Assembly (NCBI GenBank): GCA_036186865.1
Contig: AP025062.1
Location: 29,889,708 to 29,953,707, forward strand
DNA length: 64,000 nt
Direction: 5' to 3'
Source: Eustoma russellianum
Lineage: Eukaryota; Streptophyta; Magnoliopsida; Gentianales; Gentianaceae
Shown here piece after piece: positions 22,982 to 33,673 of the stretch; within the stretch, counting starts at the first letter, position 1; every line of letters begins with the position of its first letter. Both the position numbers and the translations under genes were made by a program. The notes under the pieces are model-generated. The model had not been told where the DNA came from. It made no database searches and saw nothing but the letters and a program-made list of their open reading frames with translations.

Positions 22982-24208
22982 ATCCCCCCTCTTCAAGAGG
23001 ATTCGTCCTCGAATCAAAAAGGTCATCGGTGAAAGGGGTGAGGTCAGCAACATTAAAAGTAGACGAAATTGAACCATACCTTTCGGGAAGATCAAGGATG
23101 TATGCATTGTCACCTATGCGTTTCAAAACTTTGAAAGGTCCATCTCCTCGAGGTAACAGTTTTGACTTTCTCTCATTGGAAAATCATTCTTTGCGCAAAT
23201 GTAACCACACTAAATCTCCAGGTTTAAACACAACTCGTTTCCGATGTTTGTTAACTCGTCTTTCATAAGCTTTGTTTTTCTTTTCAAGTTGTGTTTTAAC
23301 TTGTTCATGCAGTTTCTGGATCTTTTCCGCTTGTTGTTTACCATCAAGACTAGAACGTTCATGCACGGGAATAGAAATCAAATCAAGGGGAGACAAGGGA
23401 TTAAAGCCATACACGATTTCAAATGGACTATGCAAAGTACTGTGACAAACACTCCTATTGTATGCAAATTCGATATATGGTAAGCAATCTTCCCAATGTT
23501 CAATGTGTTTTGCAAAATGGCACACAAAAGTTGAGAAAGAGTACGATTAACGACTTCAGTTTGTCCATCAGTTTGTGGGTGTGCGGTGGTGGAAAACAAT
23601 AGTTGTGTACCAAGTTTAGCCCACAAAACACGCCAAAAATGACTCAAAAATTTCGTATCTCTATCACTTACAATTGTACGTGGCATGCCATGCAATCTAA
23701 CAATTTCTTTGAAGAACAAATCAGCAACATGTGTGGCATCATCAACTTTCGTACATGCAATGAAATGTGCCATTTTTGAAAATCGATCAACGACAACATA
23801 AATGCTATCGTGTCCTCCCCGAGACCTAGGAAGTCCTAAACAAAGTCCATGGAAATGTCAATCCAAGGGGCATCAGGGACGGGTAAAGGCGTGTAAAGGC
23901 CATGTGGTTGGGACTTGGATTTGGCTTGTTTGTAATTGATGCAACTACCACACAACCTCTCGACGTCTACTCTCATGTGGGGCCAATAGAAATGTTCCTT
24001 AAGAGTCTCAAGGGTTTTGAACGCTCCGAAATGACCCATTAAACCTCCCCCATGGGCTTCTCTAGTCAATGCTTCTCGTACGGATGATTGGGGAACACAC
24101 AATTTTTGTTCTTTGAAAAGATAACCCTCATGTATGTAAAATTTCCCAAATGGTGCTTCTTTACATGCCTCGAAAATGGTGCCAAAGTCATGGTCATTGG
24201 TGTACAAT
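22982..24208 (-). pseudogene. G1-D integrase remnant
   Basis: The C-terminal part of gypsy pol survives in overlapping frames (23836-24208, 23378-23773 and 23184-23525, with the GPF region near 23100). The integrase zinc finger, SDRD and TDGQTEVV motifs can be read, but the frame breaks at short runs compared with G1-E: one A lost near 23838, one T lost near 23508, and six instead of seven bases in the C-run of the polypurine tract (22984-22989). The last zinc-finger cysteine is replaced by tyrosine (CINYKQAK instead of CITCKQAK). It is non-functional. Confidence 0.88.
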
Positions 24209-25654
24209 TGATGCGTGCAACTCGTGGGCTCCAACAATTCCACCTTCCAAACGTCCTTCACAAAGGGTTAGGCACAAAGAAGTAAACTTCCCCTTGCTTC
24301 CTTAGTGATCAAACGTGTGGACAACGAGCAAGACCAACACTATAAGATGGTCGTTGATCAGGCAAACCAAAACGGCCCTCCTGGACGGCACCTTTTAGCA
24401 ATGGCAATACCTTCAAATCGCTCAACTTTGAAGGATCTTAACTTAGGTTTTTAATGCAAAACCAAGAAAACAAAGTATCACTCAAAGTGAAGAAAATATC
24501 AAGAATTGTTATTCATCGAAAGGTGTGATTACAACCAGCCAAAGGGGTCTATTTATAGGCCTAGTAGACGCCCCCTTTAGCTTGAAAATGGCTAGAGATA
24601 ATTCAAATAAAGCTATCTAACAAATGTTTAAATTTGAACTTTGCTTGAAAATTTAAACTAAGATAATTCTAGCTAAAACTTGAAATACTTGAAAGATGTT
24701 ATCTTCAATGAATCTAGTCATGTTTGGTGATGAAATTGGCGTTGGAGATGCTGAAATTGGCGTTGGAGATGTGGTTGAACTTGAATTCAAAGGCTAGTTG
24801 AAGATTGGATTCAATTTGACTTCAAACTTGGATTCAATCTTTGAATTATAATCCCATCCTTTTTGATCTTCAAGTGGCGTGTGGATGGTTATCTAGGCGT
24901 GTGAGATGTCTTCAAATGGTTGAGATGTTGAATTCAAATGCTGGTTGGAGATTGAGTTTAACTTGAACTTGAATTTAAACTTGGATTCAAATTTGAATTG
25001 TCATCTCATCTTTGCTTCAAAAATGGCGTTTGGAGTGGATGTAGATTAGGCTGAAATCCTCTTGAACTTTAAGTCTCCAATTGATTGAGATTGAATTCAA
25101 ATTAAGGTTGAATTTTAAATTCAAGCCTAGCTTTGAATTTAAACTCAATTGATGATTATCCATTTGCTTTAGATATGGCCGCCCCCTTCTTGTGGATAAT
25201 GGAGATGATTTTGATTTCAACTTGATCAAGAGACTCTATCTTGGACACTTTTGAATTTGTCTTAGCATAGACAAACATTCTCTTCAAATATTCTCTTGAA
25301 ACATTCTCTTCAACATTCTCTTCAAACATTCTTTTGAAACATTCTCTTCAAACATTCTCTTGAACATTCTCTTCAAACATTCCCTTGTACCTAATTTACC
25401 TACAAAGCAAATACATAAAACTAAGATCACACGACACAATAAAATTCAAAAACAAGAATGTAGACGTGCATGTGATACATGCTCAAGTTGAAGGTTCAAT
25501 GAAATGAACCCAAGGAGTCTTAGGCTCATCTTGAACATGCTTGTACAAGAAGGTGGCAACTTGATGACAAAGTTCCCTTGCCCTCCTTCTTGTTATAGGA
25601 CCTTTGACCTCTTGATGGGGCCCTTGATCCTCATCGAACCCTTGATCCTCATCA
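24209..25654 (-). repeat. G1-E 3' LTR (1446 bp)
   Basis: It starts TGATGCGTGCAACTCG and ends CTCATCA in plus orientation. The TATA box CTATAAATAG is at 24549-24558. A minisatellite of ACATTCTCTTCAA-type units lies at 25275-25384. The last 172 bases (25483-25654) encode the C-terminus of the polyprotein. Confidence 0.92.
25275..25384. repeat. 13-16 bp minisatellite in G1-E LTR
   Basis: Tandem units of the type ACATTCTCTTCAA or ACATTCTCTTGAA recur seven to eight times. The same array is found inverted in both G1-F LTRs at about 30833-30944 and 38664-38775. Confidence 0.88.
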
Positions 25655-28600
25655 ATCCCCCCCTCCTCAAAAGGATTCGTCCTCGAATCAAAAAGGTCAT
25701 CGTTGAAAGGGGTGAGATCAGCAACATTAAAAGTAGGTGAAACTGAACCATACCTGTCGGGAAGATCAAGGATGTATGCGTTGTCACCTATGCGTTTCAA
25801 TACTTTAAAGGGTCCATCTCCTCGAGGTAACAATTTTGACTTTCTTTCATTGGGAAATCTTTCTTTACGCAAATGTAACCACACTAAATCTCCAGGTTTG
25901 AACACAACTCTTTTCCGATGTTTGTTAGCTCGTCTTTCATAAGCTTTGTTTTTCTTTTCTAGTTGTGTTTTAACTTGTTCATGCAGTTTCTTTATGTTGT
26001 CCGCTTTTTGTTTACCATCAAGACTAGAACGTTCATGCACGGGAATAGGAATCAAATCAATGGGAGACAAGGGATTAAAGCCATACACGATTTCAAATGG
26101 ACTATGCAAAGTACCGTGATGGACACTCCTATTATATGCAAATTCGATATATGGTAAACAATCTTCCCAATGTTTAATGTGTTTTTGCAAAATGGCACGC
26201 AAAAGTTGAGAAAGAGTACGATTAACGACTTCAGTTTGTCCATCAGTTTGTGGGTGTGCGGTGGTGGAAAACAACAATTGTGTACCAAGTTTAGCCCACA
26301 AAACACGCCAAAAATGACTCAAGAATTTCGTATCTCTATCACTTACAATTGTACGTGGCATGCCATGCAATCTAACAATTTCTTTGAAGAACAAATCAGC
26401 AACATGTGTGGCATCATCAACCTTTCTACATGCTATGAAATGTGCCATTTTTGAAAATCGATCAACCACAACATAAATGCTATCGCGTCCTCCCCGAGAC
26501 CTAGGAAGTCCTAAAACAAAGTCCATAGAAATGTCAATCCAAGGGGAATCAGGGACGGGTAAAGGCGTGTAAAGGCCATGTGGTTGGGACTTGGATTTGG
26601 CTTGTTTGCAGGTGATGCAATTACCACACAACCTCTCGACGTCTACTCACATGTGGGGCCAATAGAAATGTTCTTTAAGAGTCTCAAGGGTTTTGAACAC
26701 TCCGAAATGACCCATTAAACCTCTCCCATGGGCTTCTCTGGTCAATGCTTCTCGTAGGGATGACTGGGGAACGCACAATTTTTGTTCTTTGAAAAGATAA
26801 CCCTCATGTATGTAAAATTTTCCAAATGGTGCTTCTTTACATGCCTCGAATATGGTGCCAAAGTCATGGTCATTGGGGTACAAGTCCTTAAGTGATTCAA
26901 ATCCTAAGAAGCGGGAAGATAATGTAGTCACTAACGTGTATCTCCTAGAGAGGGCATCGGCAACTATATTATCCTTTCCTTGCTTGTACTTAATCACGTA
27001 AGGGAATTGTTCTATGAACTCTACCCATTTGGCATGTCTTTTGTTCAACTTTCCTTGCCCTTTAAGATACTTAAGGCTTTCGTGGTCAGTGTGGATCACA
27101 AACTCTTTGGGTTGAAGATAGTGTTGCCAAGTTTGCAGGGATCTCACAAGGGCATAAAGTTCCTTATCATAGGTAGAGTAATTCAATGATGCTCCTTTCA
27201 ACTTTTCACTAAAGTAGGCTATGGGTTTCTTACTTTGGGTCAAGACTGCGCCTATACCCACTCCACTTGCATCACACTCGATCTCAAAGGTCTCGTCAAA
27301 ATTTGGTAGTCTAAGTATGGGTGCAGTGGTCAGCCTACGTTTGAGTTCCTCAAATGCCTGTTGTTGTGGCTCTTCCCACCTAAAAGGCACATCTTTTTTT
27401 ACAATTTCGTTTAGGGGTGCAGCTATGGAAGAAAAATCTTTGACAAAGCGTCTATAAAAGATTGCTAATCCATGAAAACTGCGAACTTCCCCTACATTCT
27501 TAGGTATAGGCCACTCCACAATTGACCTAACCTTTTCCTCATCCATCTCTACTCCCTCAGCCGAAATGACAAAGCCTAGAAAAACTACACGTTCTAAACA
27601 GAAAGAGCACTTCTTAAAGTTGGCGTAAAGTTGTTCTTGCTTAAGCTTTTCAAAAACGGCTCTAATGTGGTCAAGATGATCTTCTATGGTGTGGGAATAG
27701 ATTAGGATATCATCGAAATAGACAACGACAAAGCGTCCTATGAACGCACGTAAGACTTCATTCATTAGCCTCATAAAGGTACTAGGGGCGTTGGTGAGCC
27801 CGAAGGGCATCACTAACCACTCATAGAGCCCAAACTTGGTTTTGAATGCAGTCTTCCATTCGTCCCCTTCTCGAATGCGTACCTGGAAGTACCCTTGCTT
27901 AAGGTCGATTTTGGTGAAGTATTTGGATCCATGCAACATGTCTAACATATCGTCTAGCCTAGGTATGGGGTACCTATACTTGACGGTAATCTTGTTTATG
28001 GCTCGGCAATCGGTACACATTCTCCACGTTCCATCCTTTTTGGGTACTAAAATGACGGGGACGGCAGATGGGCTCAGACTCTCTCGGATTTGTCCACTAG
28101 CTAGGAGCTCCTCTACTTGCCTTTGGATTTCTTTGGTTTCTTCGGGGTTTGCTCGATAGGCTGGGCGATTGGGTAACACGGCTCCTGGGACAAAGTCGAT
28201 TTGGTGTTCTATCCCTCTAATGGGTGGTAATCCGGATGGTGGTTCGGAAGGAAATAGAACTTCATATTCTTGGATAAGGGACGCAACTGAGGTAGGTAAG
28301 TTTGGTGGGAGTTCTTCAAGGGCAAGTTGACACGACTTTGGGATGATGATGAAGACAGTTTGGTTGTTATAAAGTGCACGTGTAACCTCTCTTTTCTTTG
28401 CGAAATACCCACACTTCTTTTTGGACTCGTTGACACTTAGGGGCACTACCTCTTTTCCCTTGCTCTCATTTTTTTTGTTCTCACTTTTCATACACTCCAC
28501 GAATTTTCTCTCGGCTTCTTTTTCCTTAGGATCGGCTCTAGACTTGGACATGCGTTGGTGATCCTCGTGGACTTTGTGTGGTGGAAGTGCATGCAGTTTG

Positions 28601-30369
28601 TACAATTTGCCATTCAATTTGAAAGAATAACGATTCAAATAACCATCATATGTCACATGTGTATCAAATTGCCATGGCCTACCAAGTAAGATATGACTAG
28701 CATGCATTGGGGCGACATCACATAAAACATCATCTTTGTAACTACCAATGCTAAGAGAAATCAAAACTTGTTTACTTACGCTAACTTCACCGCAGTCATT
28801 TAGCCATGCAAGTTTGTAAGGGTGCGGATGATTAGTCATAGGCAAATTCAGTTTTCTTACTAATTCGATGCTAGCCACATTAGCACAAGAACCGGAATCA
28901 ATGATCATGGTGCACACTTTACCATTTATCATGCAATGAATATGGAAAATGTTTTCTTTATGTTGTTCGTGATCATCTAATTTCGGATATGCATTTAAAG
29001 CTCTACGCACAACAAGAAACTCTTTAGTGTCAAAATCATCTAATGCGCCTAGGTCCTCTTCAGGTTCAATTTCATTATCATGCTCAGACTCGTTTTCATG
29101 CTCGGACTCGGACACATATTCGTTTGTCTCTTCAATTAACATGATTCTTTTTGAATTAGGACATTCTTTTCCTATGTGATCACGTCCTTGACATTTATAG
29201 CATTTAATGTCTCTAAACCTGTTTGAAGAATCCGAAGGATTTCCGGTAGGAGCCTTTTGTTGGGTGCGTTCATCTCTCCTTTGTGTGGATTGCACACGAT
29301 TGTCCATTCTTTGTGACGCACCTTGGTCACGTGCTTGGCCTCCTGTAGGCCGTGAACTTCCTGTTCCTGAAGGCTTGCTGTGAAATCTTGATGAAGATTG
29401 ATTAGTACGATAATTGGAATGGAAATTGGAGGAGTTACGTACCTTTAATTGTGCTTCAATCTTTTCAGCCATATGGACCATGGTTGTGAGGTCGAGGCAA
29501 GGTTGAAGGTCAACCCTTTGCGCAATCTCCCTGTTTAAACCATGTAAGAATCGAGCCTTGGTGGCTTCTTCAGGTTCCTGCAAGTTAGACCTTTCTAACA
29601 AAATTTCTAACTCTTTATAATACTCGTCTACACTTTTGGAACCTTGTCGTAAGTTATGCAAACTCGTGAAAATAGAACTCTCATAATTGTTTGGAATAAA
29701 ACGTTGACGCATTTCAAACTTCATTTCTTCCCAAGTGGCGATTGGGGGTTGTCTCGTCTTAGTTCTATTTCGACACAAATTCGTCCACCAATTAAGTGCA
29801 TAACCAGAAAATTCAATGGAAGCATACCTCACTTTTTGCAATTCACTATAATTGGTACAAGAAAAGATCAAATCCACTTTCGTTTCCCATTCTAAATATT
29901 CCTCCGCATTACTTTTACCATAAAACGTGGGAATACTTATTTTGGTTTTGAGAAAATCGTCATCTTGTGGGAAAAGGGGATTTTGGCGTCTTTGGTAACC
30001 ACGAGGATGGTGGTCATCAAAGTCATAATCATCATGCTCAAAGGGAATGTAATCATCAGTGTACCTTCTTGGAGCGTACCTTCTTGCTTGTGTAGGAGGA
30101 GCAAACCGTCTCGCTTCGGTGTGTGGGGGTCGAATGTTATCGTCCTCAACTTCTTCCGGAGGATGGCGCCTTGGTTGTGGTGGTGGAACGGCCCTGCTTG
30201 TTCCTTGGCCATCACTTGTTTTGTAGCTTCGCTCCACGTCTTCCAAGCGATGCTTAATTATCTCATTGTCGTGCATGAGTTTCTTAAGCATTTCCAGCAT
30301 TTGTTGTTGAGTATTGTCAACAGTTTCGGCTCCTTTAGACTTGCTAGATGCGGAATTGCTGCTGGCCAT
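25483..30369 (-). pseudogene. G1-E gag-pol polyprotein with one premature stop
   Basis: It has the same layout as the intact G1-F protein: Gag, CCHC knuckle, aspartic protease (DSGSCANV), reverse transcriptase (YFDD), RNase H (ECDASGVG) and integrase. A TGA at 26649-26647 replaces the arginine codon after FYWPHM, inside the integrase zinc-finger region; the frame is otherwise unbroken to 25483. As read, it would give Gag, protease, RT and RNase H but no working integrase. The zinc knuckle has GRDHIG where G1-F has GRGHIG. The real start is the ATG at 30369, not the upstream TTG-opened frame. Confidence 0.92.
25655..25668 (-). other. G1-E polypurine tract
   Basis: The minus strand reads GAGGAGGGGGGGAT, adjacent to the 3' LTR and within the coding frame (EEGG). 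Confidence 0.85.
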
Positions 30370-30832
30370 TGTACCTAAGGAATTGAACGAAAACAAAGGA
30401 AAAAGAGAAAGAAGCAAACTAACACAAAGACAAACAAACGTTAAGGGATTAGTAAAAAAAATAAGCTATGGACACTCCGATTTTGACTCTTTCCTCTCTC
30501 TTACCACTTTGGTTCTTGGATAACCTGAAGTTAAGAAGTCTCAAAGTGATCAATAAGTAATGAGGATCAAGGGTCCGATGAGGATCAAGGGCCCCATCAA
30601 GAGGTCAAAGGTCCTATAACAAGAAGGAGGGCAAGGGAACTTTGTCATCAAGTTGCCACCTTCTTGTACAAGCATGTTCAAGATGAGCCTAAGACTCCTT
30701 GGGTTCATTTCATTGAACCTTCAACTTGAGCATGTATCACATGCACGTCTACACTCTTTGTTTCTTTGAATTTTATCTTGTGTCTTGTGATCTTTGTTTT
30801 ATGTCTTTTCTTTGTAGGTAAATTAGGTACAA

Positions 30833-30944
30833 GAGAATGTTTGAAGAGAATGTTTCAAGAGAATGTTTGAAGAGAATGTTCAAGAGAATGTTTCAAGAGA
30901 ATGTTTCAAGAGAATGTTGAAGAGAATGTTTCAAGAGAATGTTT
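30833..30944. repeat. 13-16 bp minisatellite in G1-F 5' LTR
   Basis: About eight units of GAGAATGTTTCAA or GAGAATGTTTGAA type lie in the U3 region. The array is the same in the 3' LTR at 38664-38775. Confidence 0.88.
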
Positions 30945-31639
30945 GTCTATGCTAAGACAAATTCAAAAGTGTCCAAGATAGAGTCTCTTGATCAAGTTGA
31001 AATCAAAATCATCTCCATTATCCACAAAAGGGGGCGGCCATATCTAAAGCAAATGGATAATGATCAATTGAGTTTAAATTCAAAGCTAGGCTTGAATTTA
31101 AAATTCAACCTTAATTTGAATTCAATCTCAATCAATTGGAGACTTAAAGTTCAAGAGGATTTCAGCCTAATCTCCAAACGCCATTTTTGAAGCAAAGAAG
31201 AGATGGCAATTCAAATTTGAATCCAAGTTTAAATTCAAGTTCAAGTCAAACTCAATCTCCAACCAGCATTTGAATTCAACATCTCAACCATTTGAAGACA
31301 TATCACACGCCTAGATATACTTCCACACGCCAACTTGGAGCTAAGAAAAGGATGGGATCATAATTCAAAGATTGAATTCAAGTTTGAAGTCAAGTTGAAT
31401 CCAATCTTCAATTAGCCTTTGAATTCAAGTTCAACCACTTCATCTACATCTCCAACGCCAATTTCATCACCAAACGTGTCTAGATTCATTGAAGATAACA
31501 TCTTTTAAGCATTTCAAGTTTAGCTAGAATTATCTTAGTTCAAATTTTCAAGCAAAAGTTCAAATTTAAACATTTGTTAGATAGCTTTATTTTGAATTAT
31601 CTCTAGCCATTTCAAGCTAAAGGGGGACGTTTCTTAGGC

Positions 31640-31649
31640 CTATAAATAG
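31640..31649 (+). promoter_or_regulatory. G1-F LTR TATA box
   Basis: CTATAAATAG in GGCCTATAAATAGACCCC, about 340 bases before the LTR end. It is conserved in the LTRs of G1-C, G1-D and G1-E. It is the likely promoter of the genomic transcript. Confidence 0.75.
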
Positions 31650-31989
31650 ACCCCTTTGGCTGGTTGTAATCTCACCTTTCGATGAATAACAATTCTTGAT
31701 ATTTTCTTCACTTTGAGTGATACTTTGTTTTCTTGGTTTTGCATTAAAAACCTAAGTTAAGATCCTTCAAAGTTGAGCGATTTGAAGGTATTGCCATTGC
31801 TAAAAGGTGCCGTCCAGGAGGGCCATCTTGGTTTGCCTGATCAACGACCATCTTATAGTGTTGATCTTGCTCGTTGTCCACACGTTTGATCACTAAGGAA
31901 GCAAGGGGAAGTTTACTTCTTTGTGCCTAACCCTTTGTGAAGGACGTTTGGAAGGTGGAATTGTTGGAGCCCACGAGTTGCACGCATCA

Positions 31990-33673
31990 AATTGGTATCA
32001 GAGACCAGGTTACTCTATTCCACCATCTATCATTTCCTTTTCGTTTGAGTCTAGTCATTTCAATTTCAGTTGAGTCCTTCTTCTACTCCTCCCTCTACAC
32101 GCCATTTGTCTTGCATTCCATTCCAAAAAAAAAACGTCCAAAACAAAAACATTGCTTTGAGTCCTTACACATTGCTGCATTTTGCTTTTCATCAAGTGTC
32201 ATTTCCTTTATTTCCTTTCGCATCACAATCTGATTTTGAGTCGTTCAAACTTGAACAAATTAGGGTTCGTTGCATTTTTAGGTTACATTCAGCCTTCTTC
32301 AAAATATTTCAACCATCATCCTATAAAGCTACCTCGGTTTCAAATCATCTTGTTGCTACCGAAGCTTTTAGTTGGTGATGATTGTATGCATCTTATGATT
32401 CGCATTGTGATTGATTTCATGCTTTAAGACAAGTAGTCATACGTGTGTTTGCCTTCCCGAACCATTTTCAAAACCCTAACTCCACCACCCCACCCCACGG
32501 CCCAACCAACCCCACCCCAACCCAACCTTAAAACGCACCAACCTGGTCCCAAACAACTCTATTTACACCCCAAACAAAAAGCCCCAATCCAATTTACCCA
32601 AAAACAATCAGATTCTAAAGATCCCAATTCATTCAAATAAACCCTAACCCTAGAATTTGAATTTTGCTCAAATTCAGTCCTAGACCAACCAATATCCAAA
32701 TTGGCCACACCAATCGTCAATTACCAACCCAAATAGTCAATTTACAACATCCATTCCATTCCTACAACTACATTCCGCAAAACCCCAAAACGTTCAAAAC
32801 CACCCTAAATCAAAAACCCTAACCCTAACCCCTATTCGGCCTTACCCAATTTCCATCACCTTCCAAGGTCCATTTTGTTGCAAGTCCAAGATACAAATTG
32901 CATTTTAAATACATTGCAATATTCTGTCCAAAAAACGCAAGTGCTAAGCGCAAACAAGTGAAATTCCAATTCTGCCCTTAGTCAAAAAAAAAGGAGAATC
33001 TGAATCTTGCTCAATTGAAATAGCAAGAAAACAAAAAAAAACAAAAAAAAACAAAAAGAACAAGAGAAAAGAAAACGGGCAAAACGTTTGTGCATTGCGT
33101 GGAAAATTTTTTGGTACGACTTGCAAACCTTGGATACCACATTACCCACATTGCCGTCCCATATACCCAATTCTCCAACTCTTGATCTTCTTGAACCAAT
33201 CACACATTTGGTTGCTCGATTGTTGCATGACTTAAACCATTTTGTGGATAGTAAGTGCATAGAATCAAAATTAACTAAAGATTGCCCACGGCAACCCTTA
33301 GTTCATCTTTGGTTCAGCCTTATACATCAACTTTGGTTGCTTATTTTCTTTGATTCTTAGTATAAAGTTCAAGTTTGAGTTCATTTCAATTGGTTCTACT
33401 TTGATACTAATTGGTGCAACTTGAAAGCAAAAAGGAAGAAACAAGCGGAGAACATTGTGGTTTGAAGAAGCCTTGGCAATACACTTCCTTATTGATCACT
33501 TTGAGACTTCTTAACTTCAGGTTATCCAAGAACCAAAGTGGTAAGAGAGTGGAAAGAATCGAAATCGGAGTGTCCATAGCTTATTTTTTACTAATCCCTT
33601 AACATTTGTTTGTCTTTGTGTTAGTTTGCTTCTTTCTCTTTTTCCTTTGTTTTCGGTCAATTCCTTAGGTACA
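31990..33673 (+). other. G1-F untranslated leader, 1.7 kb
   Basis: This is a long non-coding leader between the 5' LTR and gag. It contains a C-rich, G-poor stretch (about 32440-32850) with three telo-box words AAACCCTAA (32471, 32639 and 32814) and an A-rich stretch near 33030-33060. No credible frame is present. The leader of G1-E is homologous at its gag-proximal end. Confidence 0.8.
31993..32006 (+). other. G1-F primer-binding site
   Basis: TGGTATCAGAGACC follows the LTR after a three-base spacer. It matches the initiator Met-tRNA type PBS over its first 11 bases. Confidence 0.85.

Larger units (their letters stand above)
21568..24208 (-). mobile_element. G1-D: 3' part of a Ty3/gypsy element
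   Basis: It consists of the 3' LTR (21568-22981), the polypurine tract and the 3' end of pol, on the minus strand. It is cut at 24208 by G1-E. The five bases ACAAT (24204-24208) would be the left target duplication of G1-E. The missing 5' part lies beyond the right edge, after G1-E. Confidence 0.9.
24209..30557 (-). mobile_element. G1-E: Ty3/gypsy element, 3' LTR to 5' leader (split by G1-F and G2-A)
   Basis: On the minus strand it runs from the 3' LTR (24209-25654) through gag-pol to the leader. The leader is interrupted at 30557 by G1-F, resumes at 39821-39904, and is then interrupted by G2-A. Its 5' LTR is outside the window. The coding frame has a single internal stop. Its sequence is very close to G1-F, which lies head-on against it. 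Confidence 0.93.
30558..31989 (+). repeat. G1-F 5' LTR (1432 bp)
   Basis: It begins TAATGAGG rather than the family's TGATGAGG and ends GCACGCATCA. The TATA box is at 31640-31649. A minisatellite of AGAGAATGTTTCA-type units lies at 30833-30944, and the upstream half is dense in TTGAATTCAA-like words. The mismatch with the 3' LTR is TTGATCTTGC here and TTGGTCTTGC there, near 31863. Confidence 0.94.

Noticed and set aside
29965..30378. 137-codon plus-strand frame antisense to G1-E gag (mirror at 33665-34078)
   Set aside because: It is a shadow of the gag coding frame with no independent support.
30833..30944. Short regular repeats that could suggest a CRISPR array
   Set aside because: Units are contiguous with no spacers, lie in a plant retrotransposon LTR and are repeated identically in the partner LTR. 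It is a minisatellite.
33626..33673. TTG-opened extension of the G1-F polyprotein (16 codons before MASSN)
   Set aside because: It is opened only by TTG. The first ATG at 33674 is conserved in G1-E and is the more likely start.
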